The notes under the pieces were generated by a model. That model did not search any database, had not been told where the DNA came from, and saw nothing but the letters and a program-made list of their open reading frames with translations. This document shows positions 51,899 to 61,116 of a DNA stretch of 64,000 bases, in pieces (the first letter of the stretch is position 1; the number at the start of each line of letters is the position of its first letter). This DNA comes from Solibacillus sp. FSL H8-0523 (GTDB lineage: Bacteria > Bacillota > Bacilli > Bacillales_A > Planococcaceae): assembly GCF_038051985.1 (NCBI RefSeq), contig NZ_CP150291.1, positions 4,030,001-4,094,000 on the forward strand, read 5' to 3'. A program made the position numbers and the translations under genes.

Positions 51899-54343
51899 TT
51901 ATTTTGTTAAGATTGGTTTTTCTGTCGTTACGATAAACTCGTCGTTCACGTAATCTAAAACAACTGTTTTTGATTTGTCTAACGTCCCTTTTAACAGCTC
52001 TTCAGATAGACGATCTTCCACGTGTTTTTGTAGTGCTCGGCGTAATGGACGCGCACCATATTGTGGATCGTAGCCTTCTTCTGCGACTTTGTCTAACGCA
52101 GCTTCTGTTAATTTTAATTCGATATCGTGCTCTTTTAATCGGTTTGTTAATGAGTTGACCATTAATGTCACGATTTCTTTTAAGTGATCTTTTTGCAGTG
52201 AATGGAACACGATCATTTCATCGATACGGTTTAAGAACTCTGGGCGGAATGCTTTTTTCAGCTCTTCTAGCATTGTCCCTTTTGCATCTTTGTCTTTTGA
52301 TGCCGCGTCCTCTGCACCAAATCCAACATGCTTACGGTATTTAAGTGCCTCTGCCCCAACATTTGATGTCATGATGACAACCGTATTACGGAAATCCACA
52401 ACTCGACCTTTAGAATCGGTTAAGCGCCCGTCTTCTAACACTTGTAATAAGATGTTGAATACGTCCGGATGTGCTTTTTCGATTTCGTCTAGTAACACAA
52501 CTGAATATGGTTTACGACGCACTTTTTCTGTTAACTGACCGCCGTCATCAAAGCCGACATAGCCTGGAGGTGAACCAACTAAACGAGACGTTGAGTGTTT
52601 CTCCATATATTCGGACATATCGACACGAATCATCGCATCCTCGTCGCCAAACATAACCTCTGCTAATGCACGCGCAAGCTCCGTTTTACCAACACCTGTT
52701 GGCCCTAGGAAAATGAATGAACCGATTGGACGTTTTGGATCCTTAAGTCCTGCACGCGCACGACGGATTGCACGGGAAATGGCTTCGACTGCTTCGCCTT
52801 GACCTACAACACGTTTGTGTAGTTCTTTTTCAAGCTGAAGTAATTTCGCTGATTCTTCTTGTGCAATTTTTGATACAGGAATTCCTGTCCACATTGCGAC
52901 AACTTGTGCGATATCATCGACACACACTGTTGACTCTTCTTTTCCTTGCTTTTCTTTCCACTCTTTTTTCAGCTGATCTAATTCTAGCTTAATTTTTTGC
53001 TCTGAGTCGCGAAGTGCTGCTGCTTTTTCAAACTCTTGGCTTGAAACTGCACCATTCTTTTCAGATTTGATGCCCTCTAAGCGGTCTTCTAGCTCTTTTA
53101 AATTTGGTGGTACTGTGTACGAGCGTAAGCGTACTTTTGAACCAGCTTCATCGATTAAATCAATCGCTTTGTCAGGTAAGAAGCGATCTGAAATATAGCG
53201 ATCTGATAATTTTGCTGCCGCTACAACAGCTTCATCCGAAATTTTCACACGGTGATGCGCTTCGTAACGGTCACGTAAGCCTTTAATAATTTGGATTGTT
53301 TCATCGACTGATGGTTCATCCACTTGAATTGGTTGGAAACGACGCTCTAATGCTGCATCTTTTTCGATATATTTACGGTACTCATCTAATGTTGTCGCAC
53401 CAATACATTGTAATTCACCGCGCGCTAATGATGGTTTTAAAATGTTCGATGCGTCAATTGCACCTTCTGCACCACCCGCGCCAATTAATGTATGAAGCTC
53501 GTCGATGAATAAAATGATATTGCCGGCTTGGCGAATTTCATCCATTACTTTTTTCAAACGGTCTTCAAATTCACCGCGGTATTTTGTACCGGCAACAACC
53601 GTCCCCATATCTAGCGTCATAACGCGTTTGTCGCGCAGGATTTCTGGGACTTCGTTGTTGATGATTTGCTGTGCTAAACCTTCTGCGATTGCTGTTTTAC
53701 CAACACCTGGCTCCCCAATTAATACCGGGTTATTTTTTGTACGGCGTGATAATACTTCCACAACACGTGTAATTTCTTTTGAACGGCCAATAACTGGGTC
53801 AAGTGAGCCTTCACGTGCTACTGCCGTTAAGTCACGTGCCAAGCTATCTAGTGTTGGTGTGTTCACTGTTTGTGTTACTGCTGAACCACTCGCACCGTTT
53901 GTATCATTATTGCCAAGCAGTAATAGAACTTGCTGGCGCGCTTTATTAATGCTAACACCTGTATTGGCTAATACACGTGCGGCTACCCCTTCACCTTCAC
54001 GAATAAGTGCTAATAAAATATGCTCTGTTCCGACATAGGCATGCCCTAATTTACGTGACTCGTCTAATGATAATTCGATTACCTTTTTTGCACGTGGCGT
54101 GTAGTGTACAATCGGACCTACTTCCTCTGTGCCTTTACCGACAAGCTCTTCAATGCCTGATTCGATCATTTGCGGGCTAATATTAATCGCTTCTAAAGCT
54201 TTTGCTGCAATGCCGCCACTTTCACGAATTAACCCAAGTAAAATATGCTCTGTGCCAATTTCTTTATGCTTAAGGCGAATTGCCTCTTCTTGCGCTAGTT
54301 GTAATACTTTTTGAGCACGCTGTGTGAATCGATTAAACATCAT
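51899..54343 (-). CDS. clpC: ATP-dependent Clp protease ATPase subunit ClpC
   Basis: ClpC (about 814 aa) is the AAA+ unfoldase that feeds substrates, including arginine-phosphorylated ones, to ClpP with adaptors such as McsB and MecA. It has the double N-domain ([18 protein letters not shown]), D1 Walker [11 protein letters not shown], a middle/UVR-like domain ([18 protein letters not shown]), and D2 Walker [11 protein letters not shown]. The chosen ATG (54343) follows GGAGAGG; its start overlaps the mcsB 3' end. Longer frames upstream are not family-like. Confidence 0.97.
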   Translation of the reverse strand: MMFNRFTQRAQKVLQLAQEEAIRLKHKEIGTEHILLGLIRESGGIAAKALEAINISPQMIESGIEELVGKGTEEVGPIVHYTPRAKKVIELSLDESRKLGHAYVGTEHILLALIREGEGVAARVLANTGVSINKARQQVLLLLGNNDTNGASGSAVTQTVNTPTLDSLARDLTAVAREGSLDPVIGRSKEITRVVEVLSRRTKNNPVLIGEPGVGKTAIAEGLAQQIINNEVPEILRDKRVMTLDMGTVVAGTKYRGEFEDRLKKVMDEIRQAGNIILFIDELHTLIGAGGAEGAIDASNILKPSLARGELQCIGATTLDEYRKYIEKDAALERRFQPIQVDEPSVDETIQIIKGLRDRYEAHHRVKISDEAVVAAAKLSDRYISDRFLPDKAIDLIDEAGSKVRLRSYTVPPNLKELEDRLEGIKSEKNGAVSSQEFEKAAALRDSEQKIKLELDQLKKEWKEKQGKEESTVCVDDIAQVVAMWTGIPVSKIAQEESAKLLQLEKELHKRVVGQGEAVEAISRAIRRARAGLKDPKRPIGSFIFLGPTGVGKTELARALAEVMFGDEDAMIRVDMSEYMEKHSTSRLVGSPPGYVGFDDGGQLTEKVRRKPYSVVLLDEIEKAHPDVFNILLQVLEDGRLTDSKGRVVDFRNTVVIMTSNVGAEALKYRKHVGFGAEDAASKDKDAKGTMLEELKKAFRPEFLNRIDEMIVFHSLQKDHLKEIVTLMVNSLTNRLKEHDIELKLTEAALDKVAEEGYDPQYGARPLRRALQKHVEDRLSEELLKGTLDKSKTVVLDYVNDEFIVTTEKPILTK

Positions 54344-55433
54344 ATGAACCCTCTCCTTTTTCCCCATCATTACTTGCTTGTTCTTGTAACTTTTCTTGTA
54401 ACAGCTTCGCGCGGTACATATCGCGTTCTGTTGCTTGCAGTGTTGTACCGACATATTGCTGTATAAGCCCTGGCTGCATGATTAACATACATTCATTTAG
54501 TTTGCGTTGTGAAATTGGTTCAAGTAACCCTAAACTTACCCCAAGACGGACGTTGGATAAACAACTTGCTGCTTCCTCGCTCGTTAATATTTTGGCATAT
54601 TTTAATGTGCCTAACGAACGACTGAGCCGGTCCTCTAACACGGACGGCGCTCGCAGTAATAGGTTTTTACGAGCAAGCTGTTCCTTTTGAATAATTTGCT
54701 CTACCACTTTTTCAAGCTCTTGCAAAATATCTTCTTCGGATTTCCCTAACGTAATCTGGTTGGAAATTTGGTAGACATTTCCTAAATTGTCACTTCCTTC
54801 TCCATATATACCCCGGACAACCATTCCTAATCGTGTGATCATTTGAATTAATGCATTCATTTGCTTTGTTAACGTTAATGCTGGCAAATGCAGCATTACC
54901 GATGCGCGTAAACCGGTACCAACATTGGAAGGACAGCTCGTTAAATAGCCATAACGCTCTTCATAAGCAAAATCAATAGACTTACTTAAGTAGCGGTCTA
55001 CGGTCTTCGCTTGGTCATATGCTCGCTGTAAATCCATTCCTTGTGCCAAGCTTTGAATGCGAATATGATCTTCTTCATTTACTAATATGCTAATGGATTC
55101 ATTTTCTGTTAAAAAGAATGAACCAATTTTTTTGCGGCGGGCTAAATTCGGACTGATTAAATGCTTTTCCACTAAAATTTGACGCTGTAATTGTGGCATA
55201 TCTTTAATTGAAAAATACGAAAAATGATATGGATTTTCATTGTCCACGGTTAATAATGCGTTCATTAATTGTTCATCTATTTGCTCGGCATCCTGCTCGG
55301 TAAAGCTAATTGGAAAGCGAACGTTCGCAATATTTCGAGCGAGTCGAATGCGCGTACTAATGACAATATCCGAGTCACTTTCAGATTGCATCCAGCTTGG
55401 ATTAGCAAGCGTTAAAAAATGCTCGATGTTCAT
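54333..55433 (-). CDS. mcsB: Protein-arginine kinase McsB
   Basis: McsB (366 aa) phosphorylates arginines of damaged proteins to mark them for ClpCP. The guanido-kinase fold shows [33 protein letters not shown] with the catalytic Cys, and [16 protein letters not shown]-terminal region normal. Starts with overlap to mcsA (ATGA) and ends inside clpC, a tightly coupled operon. Confidence 0.97.
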   Translation of the reverse strand: MNIEHFLTLANPSWMQSESDSDIVISTRIRLARNIANVRFPISFTEQDAEQIDEQLMNALLTVDNENPYHFSYFSIKDMPQLQRQILVEKHLISPNLARRKKIGSFFLTENESISILVNEEDHIRIQSLAQGMDLQRAYDQAKTVDRYLSKSIDFAYEERYGYLTSCPSNVGTGLRASVMLHLPALTLTKQMNALIQMITRLGMVVRGIYGEGSDNLGNVYQISNQITLGKSEEDILQELEKVVEQIIQKEQLARKNLLLRAPSVLEDRLSRSLGTLKYAKILTSEEAASCLSNVRLGVSLGLLEPISQRKLNECMLIMQPGLIQQYVGTTLQATERDMYRAKLLQEKLQEQASNDGEKGEGSYDV

Positions 55434-55963
55434 GCGCGTTCCTCTCCTTTTTTAACTTTACTTTCAAGTGCTCGAATGTCATCACGCAAGTGTGCAGCAT
55501 CTTCATAACGTTCTTCTTGAACCGCTTCTTGAATAGCGGTACGAAGTGCGTGAATTTGTTGTTCAATTTTTTCTTTTGATGGCACATCTTCAACGTAACC
55601 TACATGCTTTGTACCTGCTTGGATTTTTTCGAGAAGCTGTGGTAATTGCTCACTAAATGTCTGATAACAATCGCCACAACCAAATTTACCTTGCTTTAAA
55701 AACTGGCGGTACGTAAAGCCACACGTTGGACATGCCTTTGTTCTCAAAGCACTTGTTGGCGTTTCCTTTTTCGTAAGCGGAACAAAATTAAACCAATTTG
55801 TTAGGAGCTGCTGAAGTGAGGCGGGCTCTTCTGATACTTCAAACTGAAACGGGTGAAATTGTGCAGCACATACCTCACAATACTGGCGCTCCATTTGCTG
55901 ACCATGCTGGACTTGTGTCACCGTTACATTCGCATGGCGCTGTTTACAATGTTCACATATCAT
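55430..55963 (-). CDS. mcsA: McsA, activator of McsB
   Basis: McsA (177 aa) activates McsB and modulates CtsR. Zinc motifs: MICEHCKQRH, YCEVCAAQ, ACPTCGFTY and GCGDCYQTF (CxxC pairs), followed by a UVR motif (EERYEDAAHLRDDIRALE). ATG at 55961-55963 fits GAGGTG; an in-frame GTG nine bases upstream was not chosen. Overlaps mcsB by four bases. Confidence 0.94.
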   Translation of the reverse strand: MICEHCKQRHANVTVTQVQHGQQMERQYCEVCAAQFHPFQFEVSEEPASLQQLLTNWFNFVPLTKKETPTSALRTKACPTCGFTYRQFLKQGKFGCGDCYQTFSEQLPQLLEKIQAGTKHVGYVEDVPSKEKIEQQIHALRTAIQEAVQEERYEDAAHLRDDIRALESKVKKGEERA

Positions 55964-55974
55964 ATTAAACACCT

Positions 55975-56439
55975 CTATTTTTCAAAAGAAATCGTGTGTA
56001 GCATCGCACGCATCAATCGTGCGCGTACTTCATCACGTACAGGTAAACCGAGTTGCAGTGTTGTGCGATCCATCGCTGCTTTCATCAAGCCGGCTTCTCG
56101 CTCACTAACAATATCTTCGTCTAATAAGCGGTAAATGATACGCTCGGCATTGGTTTGTGCAATTGCCCCACCGATTTGCTCTTCGATTTCATCTAATACA
56201 TTTTTCTTTGAGTGGATGGTTACACGCAAAATTCGAATATAACCACCACCACCACGCTTACTTTCTACAAAATAACCATGTTCGGTCGTAAATCGTGTAT
56301 TAATGACGTAATTGATTTGTGAAGGGGCACAAGCAAATTGCTTCGCTAGTTCATTACGCTTAATTTCAATAAGCCCTTGCCCTTCTACTTCAATAACTTC
56401 CTTCAAATACCCTTCAATTATGTCAGATATATTCCTCAT
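55975..56439 (-). CDS. ctsR: Heat-shock repressor CtsR
   Basis: CtsR (154 aa) is the class III heat-shock repressor. MRNISDIIEGYLKEV, the winged helix-turn-helix with CAPSQINYVINTRFT and the glycine-rich wing RGGGGYIRI, the thermosensing loop. The ATG 56437-56439 follows GAGGTGAGGAC. A CtsR box at 56467-56483 overlaps its promoter, so the operon is self-repressed. Confidence 0.97.
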   Translation of the reverse strand: MRNISDIIEGYLKEVIEVEGQGLIEIKRNELAKQFACAPSQINYVINTRFTTEHGYFVESKRGGGGYIRILRVTIHSKKNVLDEIEEQIGGAIAQTNAERIIYRLLDEDIVSEREAGLMKAAMDRTTLQLGLPVRDEVRARLMRAMLHTISFEK

Positions 56440-56466
56440 GCTGTCCTCACCTCTCACTCAACTGAC

Positions 56467-56483
56467 TTTGACTATCTTTGACT
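56467..56483 (-). promoter_or_regulatory. CtsR operator
   Basis: Direct repeat AGTCAAA-GAT-AGTCAAA on the minus strand, matching the published CtsR heptad repeat (GGTCAAA-N3-GGTCAAA). It sits on the predicted transcription start of ctsR. Confidence 0.92.
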
Positions 56484-56485
56484 TA

Positions 56486-56514
56486 AATATACATTAGCTG
56501 TTTTTCGAATTCAA
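56486..56514 (-). promoter_or_regulatory. Promoter of the ctsR operon
   Basis: TTGAAT (56509-56514), 17-bp spacer, TATATT (56486-56491) on the minus strand, immediately upstream of the CtsR box. Confidence 0.78.
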
Positions 56515-56572
56515 ATAATCACTCTCTAAAAATGCTTTTCCCACATTCCGTCAAAATAAATCGCTTGAAACA

Positions 56573-56605
56573 GAAAAAACTGTAAGGAAAAGTTTTCCCT
56601 ACAGT
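56573..56605 (-). terminator. Terminator of the small membrane protein gene
   Basis: Stem of about 10 pairs (ACTGTAGGGAAAA / TTTTCCTTACAGT) followed by TTTTTT on the minus strand. Confidence 0.8.
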
Positions 56606-56613
56606 CTTATACC

Positions 56614-56919
56614 TTATACCCAGCGACCAACGATTGGATAGTTCCAATCTTCATCCATTAACGCTTTGACGATACCAATTACTGGTGCAATCCAGAAAAT
56701 TAAAAGGAACACTAATAAGAATGGTAAGCCGATTAATACAATCGTTAATACGGCTGCAATGGCAATTAAAATACCAAATACCACTTGGAATAATAACGCT
56801 TGAATGGCTGTACGTTTCACAGCATCTTCTGAACTAATTAAGAAAAATATAATTGGCACTAAAAATGGAGCAAAGAACGCACTCGCATGAATAATGATTT
56901 TTGACCATTTTGATTCCAT
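56614..56919 (-). CDS. Small membrane protein, DUF4870-like
   Basis: A 101-aa protein with three hydrophobic segments (IIIHASAFFAPFLVPIIFFL; AIQALLFQVVFGILIAIAAV; LPFLLVFLLIFWIAPVIGIV). The charged RTAIQALLFQ loop and IAPVIGIVKAL pattern resemble DUF4870 membrane proteins of unknown function. GTGAGGAT precedes the ATG. It stands alone with its own terminator, upstream of the ctsR promoter. Confidence 0.7.
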   Translation of the reverse strand: MESKWSKIIIHASAFFAPFLVPIIFFLISSEDAVKRTAIQALLFQVVFGILIAIAAVLTIVLIGLPFLLVFLLIFWIAPVIGIVKALMDEDWNYPIVGRWV

Positions 56920-56984
56920 TTGAAATCATCCTCACTTTGTTTTGTTATCTTATTTACGAATGAATGCCACAAAAGTTTCACAAA

Positions 56985-57020
56985 CTAAAAAAATCTTAGG
57001 TTTCTTATACCCAAGATTTT
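56985..57020 (-). terminator. Terminator after the 71-aa membrane protein gene
   Basis: Stem AAAATCTTGGGT / ACCTAAGATTTT followed by TTTAG on the minus strand. Confidence 0.78.
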
Positions 57021-57039
57021 TAGAAAGTATGTATCCAGT

Positions 57040-57252
57040 TTAATACGGTCCACGATCATTCGGATTGTCTTCCGCTTGAGGGAATAAAAAGTAAGAAATA
57101 ACCGCAGTTAAAATACCCGCACCAATGACAATGAAAATACGGTCACGGCTTGCCACTTCTTGATAATTGTTAGCTAACATAATGTATGAAGCAATCGCTA
57201 CCCCTAACGATATCGGTATGACGAACTTCAAACGTCCTTTATAAAATTTCAT
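57040..57252 (-). CDS. Hypothetical two-helix membrane protein
   Basis: About 70 residues: a basic N-terminus (MKFYKGRLKF), a membrane segment (FVIPISLGVAIASYIML), a short charged loop, a second helix (IFIVIGAGILTAVISYFLF) and an acidic tail (EDNPNDRGPY). No family recognised. The start is the ATG at 57252, after AAAGGGC; a GTG six bases earlier is an alternative. It has its own terminator. Confidence 0.65.
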   Translation of the reverse strand: MKFYKGRLKFVIPISLGVAIASYIMLANNYQEVASRDRIFIVIGAGILTAVISYFLFPQAEDNPNDRGPY

Positions 57253-57398
57253 CTTCACAACGCCCTTTTCTAAAAAATGAACTCAATTTTTATATGTTCT
57301 ATCATACATGGCTTGAAATTAAAATACAAATACAGGTAAATTTTGAATTTATACTAAAATAATACTGATATTCAAATTCATCGAAAGTTTCAAATTAG

Positions 57399-57554
57399 CC
57401 CTTTTTTAATAACGCGAAATATTCTCATGAAGTGTACTTAGACGTTTCAAAATATCCCGAACTAAATAAACAACTGCAGCTTACACACACGACAAATCAA
57501 GTGTCGACCTCTCCTGACTCGTTGTTACGAATTGTTCATGAATTACATGATTAA
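57399..57554 (+). pseudogene. Start-less coding-like remnant
   Basis: An open stretch of about 51 codons after TAG at 57396 encodes residues such as KYSHEVYLDVSKYPELNK and SPDSLLRIVHELHD before TAA at 57552. It looks protein-like and even in composition, but it has no ATG, and the nearest GTG lacks a ribosome-binding site. It may be the C-terminal end of a lost gene; I do not recognise it. The rest of this 345-bp gap (57253-57597) shows nothing else except the thioesterase terminator. Confidence 0.3.
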
Positions 57555-57597
57555 AAAAGGAGCTTGGCCAGAATACTTTCTGGTCAAGCCCCTTTTG
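57552..57597 (-). terminator. Intrinsic terminator of the thioesterase gene
   Basis: A long stem (AAAAGGGGCTTGACCAGAA paired with TTCTGGCCAAGCTCCTTTT, one wobble and one mismatch) with TTTTTT on the minus strand. Confidence 0.88.
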
Positions 57598-58086
57598 TTA
57601 TCCGCGGCGTTTTTTTGATAATGCGCGTTTTTGTTTACGATGCTCCTGGCGAATTGGCCCTGTTTCAAATAAATGACGCTCAAAATCCGTTTCTGGCTCG
57701 ACACCAGGCACTTCTTTTGGATTGCCTTCTGCGTCAATTGCGACCATTGTCACGAATGATTCTGTCGTTAGCTTTTTCGCTCCGGTTTTCACATTGCGTG
57801 ACACCACACGTACGTAGACTTCCATCGATGTGCGCCCTGTACCTGTCACCATTGCCTCAAGTTCAATCATGTCCCCTGCATAAGCCGGTGATACGAAATC
57901 TACTGAGTCAAACGAAGCCGTTACGACTTCCCCTTGCGAGTGCTTCATCGCAGCAATCGCGGCAATTTCATCAATATATGCTAAAACTTTACCGCCGAAA
58001 ATTGAATGATGATGATTCGTATCAGGTGGTAAAACTAATCTTGTTTGAATTGATTTTGAATAACACATTGGATAAGTTGTGTTCAA
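57598..58086 (-). CDS. Acyl-CoA thioesterase (hotdog fold, YkhA-like)
   Basis: A single hotdog domain (162 aa): active-site region NHHHSIFGGKVLAYIDEIAA, then FDSVDFVSPAYAGDMIELEA. It hydrolyses acyl-CoAs of unknown chain length. The tail is basic (EHRKQKRALSKKRRG). Start TTG (58084-58086) with AAAGGAGG. It lies downstream of an aldehyde dehydrogenase gene by 69 bp and is transcribed in the same direction, possibly linked to fatty aldehyde or acid handling. Confidence 0.87.
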   Translation of the reverse strand: MNTTYPMCYSKSIQTRLVLPPDTNHHHSIFGGKVLAYIDEIAAIAAMKHSQGEVVTASFDSVDFVSPAYAGDMIELEAMVTGTGRTSMEVYVRVVSRNVKTGAKKLTTESFVTMVAIDAEGNPKEVPGVEPETDFERHLFETGPIRQEHRKQKRALSKKRRG

Positions 58087-58155
58087 AACTTACCCTCCTT
58101 TCTTGTCTACACTTCATGTTACTATGTTTGAACTTTGAAGTGTTAGTCGGAAAGG

Positions 58156-59583
58156 TTAATAAGATAGCTTCATGGTGATGAATTTTAAATCGGTCATTTC
58201 TTCTACGGCATATTTAATGCCCTCTTTCCCATAACCGCTCATTTTCACCCCACCATACGGCATATTATCCGTGCGGAATGTGGGAATATCATTGATAATG
58301 ACTGCGCCTGCTTGTAATTCATCCGCTGCTTTTAAGGCATCCGTTAACACATTTGTGTAAATGCCAGCATTTAGCCCAAGCTCTGTATCGTTTACAAGTG
58401 CAATTGCCTCGTCTAATGTTTCATATGGAACAATTGATACAATCGGTGCGAATGTTTCTACACAAACAATTTTCATATCCGGCTTGACGTTTACCATCAC
58501 CGTTGGGGTACATGTACGTTCAGTAAACTCTGCACCGGTTGCGACTACCGCGCCTTGTGCTTTTGCCTCATCAATCCAAGCTTTAATCCGTGCTACTTCG
58601 CCTGGATTAATCATCGCACTGACATCTGTTTTTACATCTAAAGGATCCCCAACAACAAGCTTTTTCGTTTCTGCTACGAACAGCTTTGTAAACTCGTCGT
58701 AAATTGAGCCGTGCACGTAAATACGTTGTAGGGAAATACAGACTTGTCCGGCAAAACCAAATGCACCGCCAACACAGCGTGCCATAATTTTTTCAAGCGG
58801 TGTTGATGGCTCAACAATCAATCCTGCATTTGAACCAAGCTCTAATGTAATTTTGCGTAAGCCCACTTTTTCTTTTAACTTAAGACCAACCGCACCACTC
58901 CCTGTAAACGTCACCTTTTTTACAAGCGGATGCATTACTAGTGTGTCACTTAAATCACCACCGCTACCTGTAACGATTTGTAGCGCGCCGTCTGGTAGTC
59001 CGGCTTCTTTAAAAATTCCTGCCATCACAAGCGCACTGAGTGGCGTTTGTGAGGCAGGCTTTAACACAACAGTATTGCCAACTGCAAATGCTGGTCCTAA
59101 CTTATGCGCCACTAAATTGAACGGGAAGTTAAATGGTGTAATTGCAGACACAACACCGAGTGGTACACGTTTTGTATAGCCGATGCGGTCAGATGCTCCT
59201 GGTGCAGCGTCCATTGGGATTGTTTCACCTGTTACGTGTTTTGCAGCCTCGGCAGCAAATTGATACGTCGCAATCGTACGGTCAATTTCGCCTAAACCCG
59301 CTGTTACTGGTTTTGCGGCTTCTTTTGCTAAAATTTCTGCAAGCTCTTGTTTGCGTTCACGCATAATCGCGACCACTTTATATAAAATTTCTGCACGCTC
59401 ATAGGCTGTTGTTTTCTTGAACGCTTGGAAGGCTTCATGGGCGCCTTCAATGGCACGTTCTACATCTTGCACTGTTGCCTTTGCTACTTGTGCTAGTTTT
59501 TCACCAGTATAGGGTGCTGTTAATTCGGTTGTTTCCTTCGTTTGCTCCCACACACCGTTAATCCATAATTTTGTTTGTTGCAT
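58156..59583 (-). CDS. NAD(P)-dependent aldehyde dehydrogenase
   Basis: ALDH-superfamily enzyme (475 aa) with the NAD-binding motif FTGSGAVGLKLK, catalytic Glu in LELGSNAGLIV, and catalytic Cys in GFAGQVCISLQRIYVHG. The NFPFNLVAHKLGPA motif is conserved. Substrate is not clear: SSADH/lactaldehyde-type ALDHs share this pattern. The ATG at 59581-59583 follows AAGGGGCG; an upstream frame to 59613 lacks similarity. Next to it are a thioesterase and a DUF4003-like gene. Confidence 0.9.
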   Translation of the reverse strand: MQQTKLWINGVWEQTKETTELTAPYTGEKLAQVAKATVQDVERAIEGAHEAFQAFKKTTAYERAEILYKVVAIMRERKQELAEILAKEAAKPVTAGLGEIDRTIATYQFAAEAAKHVTGETIPMDAAPGASDRIGYTKRVPLGVVSAITPFNFPFNLVAHKLGPAFAVGNTVVLKPASQTPLSALVMAGIFKEAGLPDGALQIVTGSGGDLSDTLVMHPLVKKVTFTGSGAVGLKLKEKVGLRKITLELGSNAGLIVEPSTPLEKIMARCVGGAFGFAGQVCISLQRIYVHGSIYDEFTKLFVAETKKLVVGDPLDVKTDVSAMINPGEVARIKAWIDEAKAQGAVVATGAEFTERTCTPTVMVNVKPDMKIVCVETFAPIVSIVPYETLDEAIALVNDTELGLNAGIYTNVLTDALKAADELQAGAVIINDIPTFRTDNMPYGGVKMSGYGKEGIKYAVEEMTDLKFITMKLSY

Positions 59584-59682
59584 TGTTTTCGCCCCTTTTA
59601 AATTAGAAAACACAATTCACGCTAAATAGTGCGAATGGATGTCTTTTCTTATGTGGATTTCCTTTTAAAAAAATATACTTTC

Positions 59683-60663
59683 CTATCCATTTAAAAAATC
59701 AAAAATATTAAATGCAAAAGTAATTTTGGCATCCTGTAAAAAGTCGTTCATGTTTAATGCTTGTAGAAATAACAAACTATCGCTGAATTGTTGGAGCGCT
59801 TCTCTTTCGATCAGTTGCTGCAGTACAAATTGCGTAGCCGTCATCAGTGCTAAGGACGGCTCTATCGAAAACATAGGCAGCGTCATTAATTCTTTGTTCA
59901 TCCGTATGATTTCGTTTAAAACTTCTTCATTTGCTTGAGCTAATGCGAGCATCGCAATAAACGGGTAAAATTTACGACGGATCTTTATGTTTTCCCTTTT
60001 TAGGTATGTACAAATCGCGCTCACATAATCGATGACAATCGGTTCAAAATCGGCATTATACAGCGTTAATAATTGTGACATCGCCTGCAGGGCATCTCCG
60101 CGCTTAAAATTCTGTGCTACGAGTTCATCATAATAACAACGCATTGTTTGCGCTTGTAACTGTGCGTTTACTGGTTCACGTGTCAATAATACTGCATATG
60201 GAATATCATCTTTTCCCGTTAAAAAATGATGTTGCTTTTTCATTTCTTTATGTAAAATTTTTGCGCGCTTTGCGTGTGCTTCATCCAGTAAAAAAATTGC
60301 CGCAATCGATTGATAAGAACTAGCTTCAAAACCTACCGAATCTAAATAAGCTTCATTTTGTGCTAAGCGATTTAGTTCCTGATCCGTTTGTTCATGTAAC
60401 AGCAGATGCGCTGAAACTTTATAACTTAATACCGATTTATTCGATACGTTGGAAAAAAACTCAAGTAGCGATTGCTTCACTACCTTACGCTGTAAATTTT
60501 TCATCTGCGCTTCAAATTGCGGCCCATTAAATGTTTCACGTGAAAATGAATAGTGCACCGCTAACGGAATTTTGATTGCTGGTGTCATTTCTGCACTAAA
60601 GAATAATGACATCGTGTCATAGTTTTGCTGAAGTAATGTTATAAAATAATCTTTTTCCATCAT
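59683..60663 (-). CDS. DUF4003-like protein
   Basis: A 326-aa soluble, helix-rich protein with no signal peptide or catalytic motif seen. It is tentatively of the DUF4003 family (helical; e.g. the segment AQNFKRGDALQAMSQLLTLY) known in Bacilli. Function unknown. The start is ATG-ATG after GAGGGGTGTG. It lies between a DUF779 gene (separated by a terminator) and the aldehyde dehydrogenase gene. Confidence 0.6.
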   Translation of the reverse strand: MMEKDYFITLLQQNYDTMSLFFSAEMTPAIKIPLAVHYSFSRETFNGPQFEAQMKNLQRKVVKQSLLEFFSNVSNKSVLSYKVSAHLLLHEQTDQELNRLAQNEAYLDSVGFEASSYQSIAAIFLLDEAHAKRAKILHKEMKKQHHFLTGKDDIPYAVLLTREPVNAQLQAQTMRCYYDELVAQNFKRGDALQAMSQLLTLYNADFEPIVIDYVSAICTYLKRENIKIRRKFYPFIAMLALAQANEEVLNEIIRMNKELMTLPMFSIEPSLALMTATQFVLQQLIEREALQQFSDSLLFLQALNMNDFLQDAKITFAFNIFDFLNG

Positions 60664-60703
60664 TCACACCCCTCAACACTATTATACGCCTAAATTTTAT
60701 GCT

Positions 60704-60737
60704 TGAAAAAGGCTGTGCAAAATTTGCACAGCCTTAC
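60704..60737 (-). terminator. Intrinsic terminator after the DUF779 gene
   Basis: A perfect 13-pair inverted repeat (AAGGCTGTGCAAA / TTTGCACAGCCTT) with TTTTTC on the minus strand. Confidence 0.92.
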
Positions 60738-60743
60738 TATTTC

Positions 60744-61100
60744 TTATAATGAAAGTTGCTCTAGCTCTTCTTTCGTGAATGCCCGAGACCTTGATAAAAA
60801 GCGTTTACCTTCCACACCTTCAAGTGAAAACATGCCGCCACGGCCATCCACCACATCGATAATAATTTGTGTGTGCTTCCAATAATCATATTGATTTTTG
60901 TGCATATAAAACGGACTACCACCAATATGGCCAAGCAAAATATCTTGATTGCCGATAATTAGATCACCATCCGGGTAACACATCGGTGACGAGCCATCAC
61001 AGCAGCCACCTGACTGATGAAACATCACGTTGCCGTGTCGCTCTTTTAACTTGTCAATTAGCTGAACTGCTTCGTCGGTTGCCACAACACGTTCAACCAA
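60744..61100 (-). CDS. DUF779 protein linked to aldehyde dehydrogenase
   Basis: About 118 aa with HQSGGCCDGSSPMCYPDGD, a Cys-rich motif reminiscent of iron or metal binding, and the conserved YWKHTQIIIDVVDGRGGMFS. DUF779 genes usually follow acetaldehyde dehydrogenases, as here (16 bp after the ALDH gene). Start chosen as TTG (61098-61100), spaced 8 bp from AAGGAGG; a GTG at 61109 lies in the site. Function unknown; perhaps ALDH maturation or regulation (inference). Confidence 0.82.
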   Translation of the reverse strand: MVERVVATDEAVQLIDKLKERHGNVMFHQSGGCCDGSSPMCYPDGDLIIGNQDILLGHIGGSPFYMHKNQYDYWKHTQIIIDVVDGRGGMFSLEGVEGKRFLSRSRAFTKEELEQLSL

Positions 61101-61116
61101 ATCATACACCTCCTTC

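Noticed and set aside
53505-54038. 177-aa plus-strand ORF opposite clpC
   Set aside because: Opposite to clpC coding sequence, no ribosome-binding site and no family resemblance.
57564-58178. 204-aa plus-strand ORF opposite the thioesterase
   Set aside because: Overlaps the thioesterase and its terminator; start ATG lacks a site. Composition is not protein-like.
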